From Nioella halotolerans (GTDB lineage: Bacteria > Pseudomonadota > Alphaproteobacteria > Rhodobacterales > Rhodobacteraceae), in the NCBI GenBank assembly GCA_003428585.1, contig QVQC01000076.1, forward strand, positions 96,661-160,660: 64,000 nt of DNA, read 5' to 3'. The notes under the pieces are model-generated. The model saw only the letters and a program-made list of their open reading frames with translations, was not told the DNA's origin and did not search any database. Positions 54,899-63,747 of the stretch are shown here, one piece after another; position 1 is the stretch's first letter, and the number at the start of each line of letters is the position of its first letter. Both the position numbers and the translations under genes were made by a program.

Positions 54899-55339
54899 TC
54901 ACACACGGCTGTAGCGGCTGGTGGACAGAAGCAGGCTGGTTTCCGATGTGCTCACCCCCTCCAGCCGCCGGATGTCGCGCAATACCGCATCGAGGTCTTC
55001 CAGCGTCGCGGTGCCCAGCTCCACGATCAGGTCCCATTTGCCATTGGTGGCATGGACCGCCTGCACCTCGCGCCGGCCCGACAGCTGCCGCCGGATCCGG
55101 TCCATCCCCGGCCCCTCGATTCCCAGCATGGTCAGCGCGCGCACCGGGCTTTGCGCCAGATCCCCGCGCGTGACCACGGTAAAGCCGCGGATCTCCCCGA
55201 CATTCGACAGCCGCGCCATCCGGGCACGCACCGTGGCGCGTGTCACCCCAAGCTCCACCGACAGGTCAGAGACCGAGGCCCGCCCGTCGCGCCGCAGCGC
55301 TGCAAGCAGGCGACGGTCGGTATCGTCCATTTCGATCAT
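54899..55339 (-). CDS. Lrp/AsnC family regulator next to arginase
   Basis: 146 residues. HTH: ASVSDLSVELGVTRATVRARMARLSNVGEIRG in part; the RAM domain follows (VRALTMLGIEGPGMDRIRRQL in part, VQAVHATNGKWDLIVELGTATLEDLDAVLRDIRRLEGV in part). The N-terminus MIEMDDTDRRLLAALRRD is standard. It is divergent from arginase and ornithine cyclodeaminase, so it likely senses arginine or ornithine and controls them. Phased GATCAYT repeats lie at its promoter. It ends 1 bp from the helicase stop. Confidence 0.93.
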   Translation of the reverse strand: MIEMDDTDRRLLAALRRDGRASVSDLSVELGVTRATVRARMARLSNVGEIRGFTVVTRGDLAQSPVRALTMLGIEGPGMDRIRRQLSGRREVQAVHATNGKWDLIVELGTATLEDLDAVLRDIRRLEGVSTSETSLLLSTSRYSRV

Positions 55340-55382
55340 TTATGTTGCCCGAATTGATCATTCTTGTCCCATACTGATCACT
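55334..55382. promoter_or_regulatory. Three phased GATCAYT repeats, candidate Lrp-type sites
   Basis: GATCATT (55334-55340), GATCATT (55356-55362) and GATCACT (55376-55382) recur at 22- and 20-bp spacing, about two helix turns; the latter two are inside TGATCA palindromes. They span the lrp start and the lrp-arginase interval. A possible -10 (TATAGA, 55384-55389) for arginase follows at once. Confidence 0.5.
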
Positions 55383-55451
55383 TTATAGACTTCTGTCCAA
55401 TCCGATTCGGGCGCTATCAGGACTGCACCCGCGCAATGGAAAGAGCCGAAC

Positions 55452-56381
55452 ATGTCGACACCCCCCTGCCTTCTGATCGGCGCCCCCGTGGATAGCGGCA
55501 AGCGCGCCAATGGCTGCCTGATGGGCCCCGATGCCTATCGCACCGCCGGGCTGGCCGGCCAGTTGGCCAGCCTTGGCCTTGAGGTGTGCGACCTTGGCAA
55601 TGTCGCCCCGGCCCGGCTGCGCGACCTGCCAGAGCAAGGCAAAGTTCACGGCCTCGCCGAAACCGTCGCCTGGACCGAGGCGCTGGTCCCCGCGGCGCGC
55701 GACGCGGTGGCGACCGGTTTTCCGATCTTCATGGGCGGCGATCACAGCCTGTCGCTGGGCACCGTGGCGGGCGTGGCGGAGCATGCGCACGCACAGGGCC
55801 GGCCGCAATTCGTGCTATGGCTCGACGCGCATTCCGATTTCCACACGCCGGCAACCAGCGCCTCGGGCAACCTGCACGGCACGCCGGTGGGCTACGTCAC
55901 CGGGCTGCCGGGGTTCGATGCCTTCCCGACGCTGGCCGCGCCGGTGCCGGAGGAAAACGTCTGTCTTCTGGGCCTGCGCTCCGTCGATACGGCGGAGCGT
56001 GCGGCGCTCGCCCGCACCCGGGTCGACCGCCACGACATGCGCGCCATCGACGAACACGGCATCGCCGCGCCGCTGCGCGCCTTCCTCGACCGTGTGACGG
56101 CGGCGAACGGCCTGCTGCATGTCTCGCTCGACGTGGATTTCCTCGACCCCGCCATCGCGCCCGCCGTGGGCACCACCGTGCCCGGCGGCGCCAGCTTCCG
56201 CGAGGCGCATCTGGTCATGGAAATCCTGCACGATTCCGGGCGTGTCACCTCGCTCGACCTCGTGGAACTCAACCCCTTCCTCGACGACCGGGGCCGCACC
56301 GCCAGCCTGATGGTCGATCTGGCCGCCTCGCTTATGGGCCGCCGCGTCTTCGACCGCCCGACACGGAGTTTCGCCGCATGA
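55452..56381 (+). CDS. rocF: Arginase
   Basis: 309 residues of the ureohydrolase family. Arginase cleaves arginine to ornithine and urea with a dinuclear manganese centre. Metal ligands are seen in FMGGDHSLSLGTV (Gly-Gly-Asp-His-Ser), WLDAHSDFHTP (Asp-x-His-x-Asp) and VSLDVDFLDPAIAP (Asp-x-Asp). The N-terminal LIGAPVDSGKRANGCLMGPDAYRTAGL in part supports arginase over agmatinase. The stop overlaps the ornithine cyclodeaminase start by 4 bp, so its product is handed straight on. Confidence 0.95.
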   Translation: MSTPPCLLIGAPVDSGKRANGCLMGPDAYRTAGLAGQLASLGLEVCDLGNVAPARLRDLPEQGKVHGLAETVAWTEALVPAARDAVATGFPIFMGGDHSLSLGTVAGVAEHAHAQGRPQFVLWLDAHSDFHTPATSASGNLHGTPVGYVTGLPGFDAFPTLAAPVPEENVCLLGLRSVDTAERAALARTRVDRHDMRAIDEHGIAAPLRAFLDRVTAANGLLHVSLDVDFLDPAIAPAVGTTVPGGASFREAHLVMEILHDSGRVTSLDLVELNPFLDDRGRTASLMVDLAASLMGRRVFDRPTRSFAA

Positions 56382-57433
56382 AGACCTTGCCCCAACCCTC
56401 TGATCGCGCGTTCGTTCCCTTCGTCTCCGTCGCCAACATGATGCGGCTTGTCCATACGATCGGGCTGGAGCGGATGCTGTTGGAACTGGCCGATTACATC
56501 GAGGAGGATTTCCGCCGCTGGCGGCTTTTCGACAAGACGCCGCGGGTGGCGGCGCATTCGGCGCAGGGCGTGATTGAACTGATGCCGACCTCGGACGGCA
56601 CGCAATACGCCTTCAAATACGTCAACGGCCATCCGACCAACACCAAATCGGGTTTGCAGACCGTGACCGCCTTCGGCCTTCTGGCCGATGTATCAACGGG
56701 ATATCCGACGTTGTTGACGGAAATGACGTTGCTGACGGCGATCCGCACCGCCGCGACCTCGGCCATGGTGGCCCGCCACCTCGCGCCCGAGGGCGCCCGC
56801 TGCATGGCGATGATCGGCAATGGCGCGCAATCGGAATTCCAGTCGCTGGCCATGAAGGCGGTTCTGGGGATCGACACGGTGCGCCTTTACGACATCGACC
56901 GCGGCGCGACGGAAAAGGCCGCGCACAACCTTGCCGGACACGGGCTCAAGGTCGTGCAATGCGCAACACCCGAGCAGGCGATGGAAGGCGCCCAGATCAT
57001 CACCACCTGCACCGCCGACAAGCAATTCGCCACCATCCTCAGCGACAACATGGTCGGCGCGGGCGTGCATATCAACGCCATCGGCGGCGACTGCCCCGGC
57101 AAGACGGAACTGGCCCCGGCGATCCTGCACCGCGCCGCGATCTTCGTGGAATACCCGCCGCAAACCCGCGTCGAAGGCGAGATCCAGCAACTGGACCCGG
57201 ACCACCCGGTAACGGAGCTATGGAAAGTGATGACCGGCGAGGCCGCGGGGCGCACATCGCCGGGCCAGATCACGCTGTTCGACTCCGTGGGCTTCGCCAT
57301 CGAGGATTTCTCCGCGCTGCGCTATGTGCGCGACCGGCTCGACGGGACCGCGCTTTACCAGCAGCTTGACATGCTGGCCGACCCGGACGACCCGCGTGAC
57401 CTCTTTGGCATGCTCCAACGCGCAACGCCCTGA
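56378..57433 (+). CDS. Ornithine cyclodeaminase
   Basis: 351 residues from the ATG at 56378 ([17 protein letters not shown]), overlapping arginase. It turns ornithine into proline with loss of ammonia, using bound NAD. Seen: [26 protein letters not shown] in part (substrate lysine), [24 protein letters not shown] in part (catalytic Arg and NAD region), [14 protein letters not shown] (Rossmann loop), and [14 protein letters not shown] with the Asp that acts as acid/base. With rocF it forms an arginine-to-proline route. Confidence 0.94.
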   Translation: MKTLPQPSDRAFVPFVSVANMMRLVHTIGLERMLLELADYIEEDFRRWRLFDKTPRVAAHSAQGVIELMPTSDGTQYAFKYVNGHPTNTKSGLQTVTAFGLLADVSTGYPTLLTEMTLLTAIRTAATSAMVARHLAPEGARCMAMIGNGAQSEFQSLAMKAVLGIDTVRLYDIDRGATEKAAHNLAGHGLKVVQCATPEQAMEGAQIITTCTADKQFATILSDNMVGAGVHINAIGGDCPGKTELAPAILHRAAIFVEYPPQTRVEGEIQQLDPDHPVTELWKVMTGEAAGRTSPGQITLFDSVGFAIEDFSALRYVRDRLDGTALYQQLDMLADPDDPRDLFGMLQRATP

Positions 57434-57533
57434 CAGGCTTGACAGTCGCGCGCGGCTGGGCCACCTCTGCGCGCGAACAATATACCCGCAACCGGGCGTT
57501 CCGTGGGCGCCAAACCGACGAGGAGCTTTCGGC

Positions 57534-59501
57534 ATGCCCGACACTGCCCAAGCCGTCCCCCAGATTTCCCTGACCTTCCCAGATGGCAACGCGCGCGAAT
57601 TCGCGGCCGGCGTAACGCCTGCCGAAGTGGCCGAAAGCATCTCCAAGTCGCTGTCGAAAAAAGCGATCTCGGCCAGCGTGAACGGCGCCCACTGGGATCT
57701 GCAATGGCCGATCGAGACCGATGCGCAGATCGCCATCCACACGATGGCCGACGACACACAGGCGCTGGAACTGATCCGCCATGACGCCGCGCACATCATG
57801 GCCCGCGCGGTGCAGGAAATCTGGCCCGAGGTAAAGGTCACCATCGGCCCGGTAATCGAGAATGGCTGGTATTACGATTTCGACCGCGAGGAGCCGTTCA
57901 CGCCGGAGGACCTCGGCCGCATCGAGGCGAAGATGAAAGAGATCATCAACCGCCGCGATCCGGTAACAACCGAGATCTGGGAGCGCGACCGCGCGGTCAA
58001 GTATTATCAAGCGAACAACGAGCCTTACAAGGTGGAGTTGATCGAGGCGATCCCCGGCGACCAGCCGCTGCGCATGTATTGGCACGGCCACTGGCAGGAT
58101 CTTTGCCGCGGCCCGCACCTGCAGCATACCGGGCAGGTGCCCGCGGATGCGTTCAAGCTGATGCATGTCGCCGGCGCCTATTGGCGGGGCGACAGCGACC
58201 GGGCCATGCTGCAACGCATCTACGGCGTCGCCTTCAAGAACAAGCAGGATCTGAAGGCCCATCTGACCATGCTGGAGGAAGCCGCCAAGCGCGACCACCG
58301 CAAGCTGGGCCGCGAGATGGACCTCTTCCACATGCAGGAGGAGGCGCCGGGACAGATCTTCTGGCACCCCAACGGTTGGACGATCTACACCACGCTTCAG
58401 GATTACATGCGCCGCCGGCAGACAAGCGGCGGCTATGTCGAGGTGAACACCCCGCAGGTCGTGGACCGCCGTCTTTGGGAAGAGTCGGGCCATTGGGACA
58501 AGTACCAGGACCACATGTTCATCGTCGAGGTCGACGAGGAGCATGCGCGCGAGAAATCGGTGAACGCCCTGAAACCGATGAACTGCCCGTGCCATGTACA
58601 GATCTACAACCAAGGGCTGAAATCCTACCGCGACCTGCCGCTGCGCATGGCCGAGTTCGGATCGTGCAACCGGTATGAGCCATCGGGCGCGCTGCACGGG
58701 ATCATGCGGGTGCGCGGCTTCACGCAGGATGACGCGCATATCTTCTGCACCGAGGAGCAGATCGAAAGCGAGACGCTGCGCTATATCGAATTCCTCTCGG
58801 ACATCTACCGCGACCTCGGCTTTCCCGATTTCAAGGTGAAATTCTCCGACCGGCCAGAGACGCGCGCCGGGTCGGACGCGATCTGGGACAAGGCCGAAAC
58901 GGCGCTACTGGCCGCGACCCGCAAGGCCGGGATCGAGCCGGAGCTTAACCCCGGCGAAGGCGCCTTCTACGGGCCGAAGCTGGAATTCGTGCTGACCGAC
59001 GCCATCGGGCGCGACTGGCAATGCGGCACCCACCAAGTGGATTTCGTGCTGCCGGACCGGCTGGACGCGACCTATATCGGCGAGGATGGCGCCAAGCACC
59101 GCCCGGTCATGCTGCACCGCGCGACGCTGGGCAGTTTCGAGCGCTTCATCGGCATCCTGATCGAGGAACATGCCGGCAAGCTGCCCTTCTGGCTGGCACC
59201 GCGGCAGGTCGTCGTCGCCTCCATCGTCTCGGAGGCCGACGATTACGTGCACGAGGTCGTGGCCGCGTTACGCAAGGCCGGCGTCCGGGCCGAGGCCGAT
59301 ATCCGCAACGAGAAGATCAACTACAAGGTGCGCGAGCATTCCGTCGGCAAGGTGCCGGTCATCCTCGCCATCGGCCGCAAAGAGGTTGAGGATCGCAGCA
59401 CAACCCTGCGCCGTCTGGGGGAAAAACAAACATCGGTCGTGGCGCTGGACGAGGTGATTTCAAACCTTGCCGCCGAGGCCGTGCCGCCGGACCTGCGCTG
59501 A
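57534..59501 (+). CDS. thrS: Threonyl-tRNA synthetase
   Basis: 655 residues from the ATG at 57534, behind GAGGAG. Domains in order: TGS ([18 protein letters not shown]), the editing domain with [16 protein letters not shown] and later [10 protein letters not shown], the class II catalytic core with motif 2 [35 protein letters not shown] in part, zinc ligands in [10 protein letters not shown] and [11 protein letters not shown], motif 3 [22 protein letters not shown] in part, and the anticodon-binding domain at the end. It charges tRNA(Thr). Single gene downstream of the arginine genes. Confidence 0.98.
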   Translation: MPDTAQAVPQISLTFPDGNAREFAAGVTPAEVAESISKSLSKKAISASVNGAHWDLQWPIETDAQIAIHTMADDTQALELIRHDAAHIMARAVQEIWPEVKVTIGPVIENGWYYDFDREEPFTPEDLGRIEAKMKEIINRRDPVTTEIWERDRAVKYYQANNEPYKVELIEAIPGDQPLRMYWHGHWQDLCRGPHLQHTGQVPADAFKLMHVAGAYWRGDSDRAMLQRIYGVAFKNKQDLKAHLTMLEEAAKRDHRKLGREMDLFHMQEEAPGQIFWHPNGWTIYTTLQDYMRRRQTSGGYVEVNTPQVVDRRLWEESGHWDKYQDHMFIVEVDEEHAREKSVNALKPMNCPCHVQIYNQGLKSYRDLPLRMAEFGSCNRYEPSGALHGIMRVRGFTQDDAHIFCTEEQIESETLRYIEFLSDIYRDLGFPDFKVKFSDRPETRAGSDAIWDKAETALLAATRKAGIEPELNPGEGAFYGPKLEFVLTDAIGRDWQCGTHQVDFVLPDRLDATYIGEDGAKHRPVMLHRATLGSFERFIGILIEEHAGKLPFWLAPRQVVVASIVSEADDYVHEVVAALRKAGVRAEADIRNEKINYKVREHSVGKVPVILAIGRKEVEDRSTTLRRLGEKQTSVVALDEVISNLAAEAVPPDLR

Positions 59502-59568
59502 TCCAAGTCAAGGACAACCCGGGGGCTGGAGGCGCTGCTCCTCCGTGCCCCGGGGCATCCCCGCGCGC

Positions 59569-59937
59569 TCAGAAATGGCTGACTTCCTCGTCGGGCCGCC
59601 CGGCGGCAAGGGCCAGCACGCCACCAAGACCGCACAGCGCGATCGGGAACATGGTGAAAACCCCGAAGCCGAAGGCGTAATACATCCCCGCCGCCGACAG
59701 CAGCAGGAAAATCCCGCCCCATAACGCGCGGGCCCGCGCCATCGCGCCACCCGCAAGCGCGAGGATCGGCGCGATCAGGCTCGCGGCCCGGATCAGTTCG
59801 GGGTTCTCCACTTGGCGGGCGAGATCCGGCACCTCGCCATACCAGTCGATGAAGGTGACATAGCCGTAGCCGAAAAAGCCGACGATCATCCCCAGAAGGC
59901 CGCCGATAATCCCCAGAACGAGGGCCGCGTTGCGCAT
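59569..59937 (-). CDS. Small four-helix membrane protein, unknown
   Basis: 122 residues with four hydrophobic helices: ALVLGIIGGLLGMIVGFFGYGYV, IRAASLIAPILALAGGAM, LWGGIFLLLSAAGMYYAFGFGVF and MFPIALCGLGGVLALAAG. A GAAGGAG Shine-Dalgarno sequence precedes the ATG. The layout resembles DUF4064-like membrane proteins, but I would not assign a family. It converges on thrS and is divergent from the bufferin operon. Confidence 0.75.
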   Translation of the reverse strand: MRNAALVLGIIGGLLGMIVGFFGYGYVTFIDWYGEVPDLARQVENPELIRAASLIAPILALAGGAMARARALWGGIFLLLSAAGMYYAFGFGVFTMFPIALCGLGGVLALAAGRPDEEVSHF

Positions 59938-60312
59938 GGGTTGGCTCCTTCAAGTCTTGCGATACCGGTCCGAAATAAGGGTGGCGACACCAAACGCCAA
60001 GGGGAAGACGGCAAAGGTTCCAAAGTGACGCCTTGGCGCCGGATTTGAAACATTCCCGTTTCGGAAGGTTTGAAAACCGTTCCGCCCGGTGCATACCAGA
60101 TATGTCCGTCAACACTCAACTATCTGATATTGAAATCCCTTTCCAGGAAAACGGCAGTCGGCCCGGATTCACGCCCCCCTGACACGGTTTCACGCCCTCG
60201 TGCATGACGGGCCTGTGATTGGCCAGTGAACACCCCGGCCGCCTATCCCTTGGTCATCGCCCTGCACAGGGGCGATCCAAGATTGTCATCAGCTTCAAGG
60301 GAGCTTCCCAAC
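59938..60312. other. 375-bp gap upstream of the bufferin operon
   Basis: No gene is supported. It holds the promoters of the leftward membrane protein and the rightward bufA, and the bufA leader with the strong hairpin at 60249-60281. I found no convincing ECF sigma-factor promoter, though such operons are often ECF-controlled. Confidence 0.6.
60249..60281 (+). promoter_or_regulatory. Hairpin in the bufA 5' leader
   Basis: CTTGG-tc-ATCGCCC (60249-60262) pairs with GGGCGAT-CCAAG (60270-60281), a 12-bp stem with a 2-nt bulge and a 7-nt loop. It ends 31 nt before the bufA ATG. There is no T-run, so it fits an mRNA-stabilising or regulatory structure better than a terminator. Confidence 0.6.
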
Positions 60313-60675
60313 ATGTCGACTCAAATGAAATCGCTGGCCCTGATGGGCGCCGTCGCCGCAGCACTTGGCTCTGTCGGTGCGACAGACGTTCAGGCGCAGG
60401 AAATGGAGAAGTGCTACGGCGTCTCGCTCGCCGGTGAGAACGACTGCGCCGCCGGCCCCGGCACCACCTGCGCCGGCACCTCGACCATCGACTATCAGGG
60501 CAACGCGTGGACGCTCGTGCCGACCGGCACCTGCGAATCCATGGAGCTGCCCGGCGACCGCCAAGGCTACACCGAAGCGTCGCTGGAAGCGGACGGCTAC
60601 AACGGCATCCAGCGTGACCTGCCCGGTGACCTCTCGAATGACGTGCTGTCCGGCTACCTGCCGGTCGAATCCTGA
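60313..60675 (+). CDS. bufA: Bufferin-type RiPP precursor (DUF2282, BufA1-like) with C-terminal extension
   Basis: 120 residues from the ATG at 60313, behind AAGGGAG. The signal peptide ([23 protein letters not shown]) is cleaved near VQA-QE. The core has the DUF2282 pattern with four cysteines, Cys34, Cys45, Cys53 and Cys74, in [19 protein letters not shown] and VPTGTCESM. In characterised bufferins an MNIO enzyme modifies core cysteines and the product binds copper in the periplasm. Odd point: about 45 residues follow the last Cys, acidic and with a repeated LPGD (LPGDRQG, LPGDLSN); family members I recall end soon after TCE. bufB follows after a hairpin. Confidence 0.92.
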   Translation: MSTQMKSLALMGAVAAALGSVGATDVQAQEMEKCYGVSLAGENDCAAGPGTTCAGTSTIDYQGNAWTLVPTGTCESMELPGDRQGYTEASLEADGYNGIQRDLPGDLSNDVLSGYLPVES

Positions 60676-60696
60676 TCGCGCCGCGAAACTGATCCT

Positions 60697-60727
60697 TTCG
60701 GGACCCGGGCAACCACCGGGTCCCGAA
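60697..60727 (+). terminator. Strong intercistronic hairpin between bufA and bufB
   Basis: TTCGGGACCCGG (60697-60708) and CCGGGTCCCGAA (60716-60727) form a perfect 12-bp stem with a 7-nt loop, 21 bp after the bufA stop. No T-run follows. It probably blocks 3' decay or attenuates, giving more bufA than bufB mRNA. Confidence 0.75.
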
Positions 60728-60755
60728 CCGTGCCATGACCACAAGGACCGGCAAA

Positions 60756-61610
60756 ATGTATGACATCGCCCGCGAAAACCGCCTGCCCGACCGGGTGGGA
60801 ATCGGATACAAATGTCAGCATTTCAATGCGTTGATGGAGGCGCCCGGCCCGGTACACTGGCTGGAAGTGCATGCCGAGAACTACATGGGCGACGGTGGCC
60901 GCCCGATCGCGCAATTGCGCGCGCTTTCCGAACGCTTCCCGATCTCCGTTCACGGTGTTGGCCTTTCGATCGGCGGCGAGGGCCCGCTCGACCCCGAGCA
61001 TCTCGCGCGGCTACGCCACCTGTGCGACTGGCTTGGGCCGGCCAGCTTTTCCGAACATCTGGCATGGTCCACCCATGGCGACCATTTCCTCAACGACCTT
61101 CTGCCCCTGCCCTACACGGAGGCGACGCTGGCCCGCGTCTGCACCCATATCGACACGCTGCAAGAGGCGATCGGGCGGCAGATGCTGCTGGAAAACCCCT
61201 CCACCTACCTCGCCTTCGAAAACTCCACGATGGACGAGGTCACCTTCCTTTCGGAGATCGCCAAGCGCACCGGCTGCGGCCTTTTGCTCGACGTCAACAA
61301 CGTCTTCGTGTCCGCCACCAACCAGAACTGGGACCCTGTCGCCTATATCGACGCCTTCCCGCTGGCCCAGGTCGGCGAGATCCACCTCGGCGGCCATGAC
61401 GAGGAGGAGGACGAGCACGGCGCGCCGCTGCTGATCGACAGCCACGGACGCGAGGTCGTCGACCCGGTCTGGACCCTCTACGCCCACACCATCGCCCGCG
61501 CCGGCGCCAAGCCGACGCTGATCGAATGGGATACCGACGTGCCGGATTTCCCTGTGCTGGCGGCCGAGGCCGCCCGCGCCGCCTCCCTTTTACATCCCGC
61601 GACGGCCTGA
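60756..61610 (+). CDS. bufB: MNIO-family (DUF692) bufferin-modifying enzyme
   Basis: 284 residues from the ATG at 60756, which has AAGGA 8 nt upstream; an ATG at 60735 lacks one. DUF692 enzymes are TIM barrels with a multinuclear iron site that oxidise cysteines of peptide precursors. Candidate ligands: His66 (SVHGVGLS), Glu100-His101 (FSEHLAW), His110 ([13 protein letters not shown]), Glu146 (LLENPSTYL), Asp179 and Asn182 ([12 protein letters not shown]), His210 (EIHLGGH), Glu257 (LIEWDTDVP). Next to bufA and bufC this is the maturase. Confidence 0.95.
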   Translation: MYDIARENRLPDRVGIGYKCQHFNALMEAPGPVHWLEVHAENYMGDGGRPIAQLRALSERFPISVHGVGLSIGGEGPLDPEHLARLRHLCDWLGPASFSEHLAWSTHGDHFLNDLLPLPYTEATLARVCTHIDTLQEAIGRQMLLENPSTYLAFENSTMDEVTFLSEIAKRTGCGLLLDVNNVFVSATNQNWDPVAYIDAFPLAQVGEIHLGGHDEEEDEHGAPLLIDSHGREVVDPVWTLYAHTIARAGAKPTLIEWDTDVPDFPVLAAEAARAASLLHPATA

Positions 61611-61613
61611 TCC

Positions 61614-62360
61614 ATGACCCAGCGCGATTTCACCGCCGCCATCCTCGATCCCGCCCGGCCAGTGCCCGAGGGGCTGACCGACCCGCAGGGTCGACCCGCC
61701 CTGCGCCGGTTCAACGTCTACCGCAACAACGTCGCGGCCTCGCTGACCGACGCGCTGGAAACCGGCTTTCCCGCCCTTCTGAAGTTGCTCGGGCCGGACT
61801 ATTTCCGCAGCCTCGCGGCGCTCTTCCTGCGCGCGCACCCGCCGCGCTCGCGGATCCTGTCGCATTACGGGGCCGAGATGCCGGCCTTCCTTGCCGCGTT
61901 CGAACCGCTGGCGAAATACCCCTACCTTGCCGATGTCGCGCGGCTGGAACTGGCGCTGCGCCGATCCTACCACGCCGCCGATGCCGCGCCGCTGGCCACA
62001 GGCGGGCTCGACCCCGCCGCGCTGATGGCGCTGACCCCACGTCTTGCCCCCGCGACCATGATCCTGTCCTCGCCACACCCGGTGCTCGGCATCTGGCGCC
62101 ACAACATGGACCCGGACGCCCCGCGCCCTGCCCCGCGCGCCGAGGCGGTGCTGATCGCCCGCCCCGGTTTCGACCCGGTGCCGCACCTCCTGCCCGCCGG
62201 CGGGCCCGCCCTGGCCGGGGCGCTCGACGGGCGCACCACGCTTGGCCTTGCCCTTGAACGCGCGGTCGCGGCCGTGCCGGGGATGGACGTTTCCGCCGTG
62301 CTGACCCTCATGCTCAGCACCGGCGCCCTGACCCTTTCCGATACGGGAGACACCCCATGA
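61614..62360 (+). CDS. bufC: DUF2063 (HvfC/BufC N-terminal domain) partner protein
   Basis: 248 residues, starting 3 bp after bufB. The N-terminal DUF2063 domain reads RRFNVYRNNVAASLTDALETGFPALLKLLG in part, then YFRSLAALFLRAHPPRSRIL and LADVARLELALRRSYHA, all typical of this helical partner that binds the precursor and delivers it to the MNIO enzyme. The C-terminal half is a less conserved domain. It overlaps the DoxX gene by 4 bp (ATGA). Confidence 0.93.
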   Translation: MTQRDFTAAILDPARPVPEGLTDPQGRPALRRFNVYRNNVAASLTDALETGFPALLKLLGPDYFRSLAALFLRAHPPRSRILSHYGAEMPAFLAAFEPLAKYPYLADVARLELALRRSYHAADAAPLATGGLDPAALMALTPRLAPATMILSSPHPVLGIWRHNMDPDAPRPAPRAEAVLIARPGFDPVPHLLPAGGPALAGALDGRTTLGLALERAVAAVPGMDVSAVLTLMLSTGALTLSDTGDTP

Positions 62361-62926
62361 ACGCCCTGAACTCACTGCATGACAAGGTTTTCGAGGCTGT
62401 CGAGCACCGGCTTGCCCCGGTGCTGATGCCCAGCCTCGCGCGGCTTATCTTTGCCGGGACGCTACTGGTCTATTTCTGGAATTCCGGCCTGACCAAGCTT
62501 GGCGACGGGGTCGCCGGGATCGTCCAGCCCGGGTTCAACGCCTATGCGCAGGTGCTGCCCCGCATCGCCGAGTCGGTCAGCTACGATGCCAGCCAGATCG
62601 GGTTCGGCTGGAAACTGGTCGTGCTGGCGGGCACATGGGCGGAATTCATCCTCCCCGCCCTGCTGATCCTCGGCCTGTTCACTCGGCTGGCCGCCCTTGG
62701 CATGATCGGCTTCGTCGTGGTGCAAAGCTACGTCGACATCGTCGGCCACAACGCGGATGCCAGCACCATCGGCAGTTGGTTCGACGCCACCTCCGATAGC
62801 CTGATCCTCGACCAGCGCGCGTTCTGGGTGTTCCTGTTGCTCTTCCTCGTGGTCCGGGGCGCTGGGCCGCTCTCGCTTGACGCGGTTCTGCGTGGGCGCG
62901 CCGCGCCTCAGACCAGCGCCGCCTGA
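62357..62926 (+). CDS. DoxX family membrane protein of the bufferin operon
   Basis: 189 residues with four membrane helices. DoxX motifs: ARLIFAGTLLVYFWNSGLTKL in part, the loop with PGFNAYAQVLPRIAE, TWAEFILPALLILGLFTRLAALGMIGFVVVQ in part, and FWVFLLLFLVVRGAGPLSLDAVL in part. DoxX proteins often close DUF2282/DUF692/DUF2063 operons and may reoxidise or supply electrons at the membrane. Its last 19 bp overlap the convergent ArsC-like gene. Confidence 0.92.
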   Translation: MNALNSLHDKVFEAVEHRLAPVLMPSLARLIFAGTLLVYFWNSGLTKLGDGVAGIVQPGFNAYAQVLPRIAESVSYDASQIGFGWKLVVLAGTWAEFILPALLILGLFTRLAALGMIGFVVVQSYVDIVGHNADASTIGSWFDATSDSLILDQRAFWVFLLLFLVVRGAGPLSLDAVLRGRAAPQTSAA

Positions 62927-63234
62927 ACCGCCTTGCCCCAGCCAAGGTAAAGCGTCCCGTCATCGGCCCGGATGACGGGGCGTTTCATCAGGGTGGGATG
63001 CGCGCGAAGCAGGTCCAGCGGGTCGCCCGCCCGCGCATCCTCCGACAGGCCGCGCCAGGTGGTCGACCGCCGGTTCACCAGGTCCGCGCCGAACGCATCG
63101 TGAAACGCGGCCAGAACCTCGGGCGCCAGCGGCTCCGCGCGCAGGTCATGGAACCGCACCGCGTGGCCCGCCGCCTCCAGCGCCTTTGCAGCCTTGCGGC
63201 ACGTGTCGCATGTCCTGATCCCGTAAAGCTCCAT
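62908..63234 (-). CDS. ArsC/Spx family thioredoxin-fold protein
   Basis: 108 residues from the ATG at 63234 (MELYGIRTCDTCRKAAKAL), behind GGAGGCGG. The Cys-x2-Cys in CDTCRKA, the HDLRAEPL strand, and RRSTTWRGLSEDAR plus LMKRPVI are typical of the ArsC/YffB/Spx superfamily. The TLMKRPVIRADDGTLYLGW segment keeps the cis-proline and Arg. It lacks the ArsC arsenate-binding loop arginine pattern, so it is more like YffB, a glutathione-dependent reductase-like protein. It converges on the bufferin operon. Confidence 0.88.
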   Translation of the reverse strand: MELYGIRTCDTCRKAAKALEAAGHAVRFHDLRAEPLAPEVLAAFHDAFGADLVNRRSTTWRGLSEDARAGDPLDLLRAHPTLMKRPVIRADDGTLYLGWGKAVQAALV

Positions 63235-63444
63235 CCTGCCGCCTCCTTGAGCATCGCCGGTCACAATCCCGCAAACCGGCCCGAAATTTCTTGCGTTTTG
63301 GGCAAAGCACCGCATTTTCGGTATCGTGACAACAAGATTTCACGCAAGCGGGCTCTCAAGAAGGCCGGCGGGGATCCTCTGTCGGCACCATCCCGCCGCG
63401 CGCGACGTGGGCGGACAAGACTGGACTTGAGAAGGAAGACGGAT

Positions 63445-63651
63445 ATGCCCACTGGCACCGTGAAATGGTTCAACACCACCAAAGGTTACGGCTTCATCGC
63501 GCCCGATGCGGGCGGCAAGGACGTGTTCGTGCACATCTCTGCCGTCGAGCGATCGGGCCTCACCGGGCTCGCCGACAACGAAAAGGTCGGGTACGAGCTG
63601 CAAGAAGGCCGCGACGGCCGCGAATCGGCGGTGGAGTTGCAGAAACTCTGA
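63445..63651 (+). CDS. Cold-shock domain protein (CspA family)
   Basis: 68 residues. Beta-barrel cold-shock domain with RNP1 KGYGFIAPD and RNP2 VFVHISAVE; the start MPTGTVKWFNTTKGYGF is typical. It binds single-stranded RNA and melts structures. A GAAGGA Shine-Dalgarno sequence precedes the ATG. The 210-bp upstream region gives room for a long leader, as common for cold-shock mRNAs. Confidence 0.95.
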   Translation: MPTGTVKWFNTTKGYGFIAPDAGGKDVFVHISAVERSGLTGLADNEKVGYELQEGRDGRESAVELQKL

Positions 63652-63677
63652 ACCATCCGGGATCGCTGGACACTTTC

Positions 63678-63709
63678 GATGCGCCGCGGGGGACACCTCG
63701 CGGCGCATC
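63678..63709 (+). terminator. Terminator-like hairpin after the cold-shock gene
   Basis: GATGCGCCGCG (63678-63688) and CGCGGCGCATC (63699-63709) form a perfect 11-bp stem with a 10-nt loop, 27 bp after the stop codon. Only a short TTCGTT follows. Confidence 0.65.
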
Positions 63710-63747
63710 TTCGTTGCGGGGGTCGGTTTCCCGTGGCCCGGAGGGCG

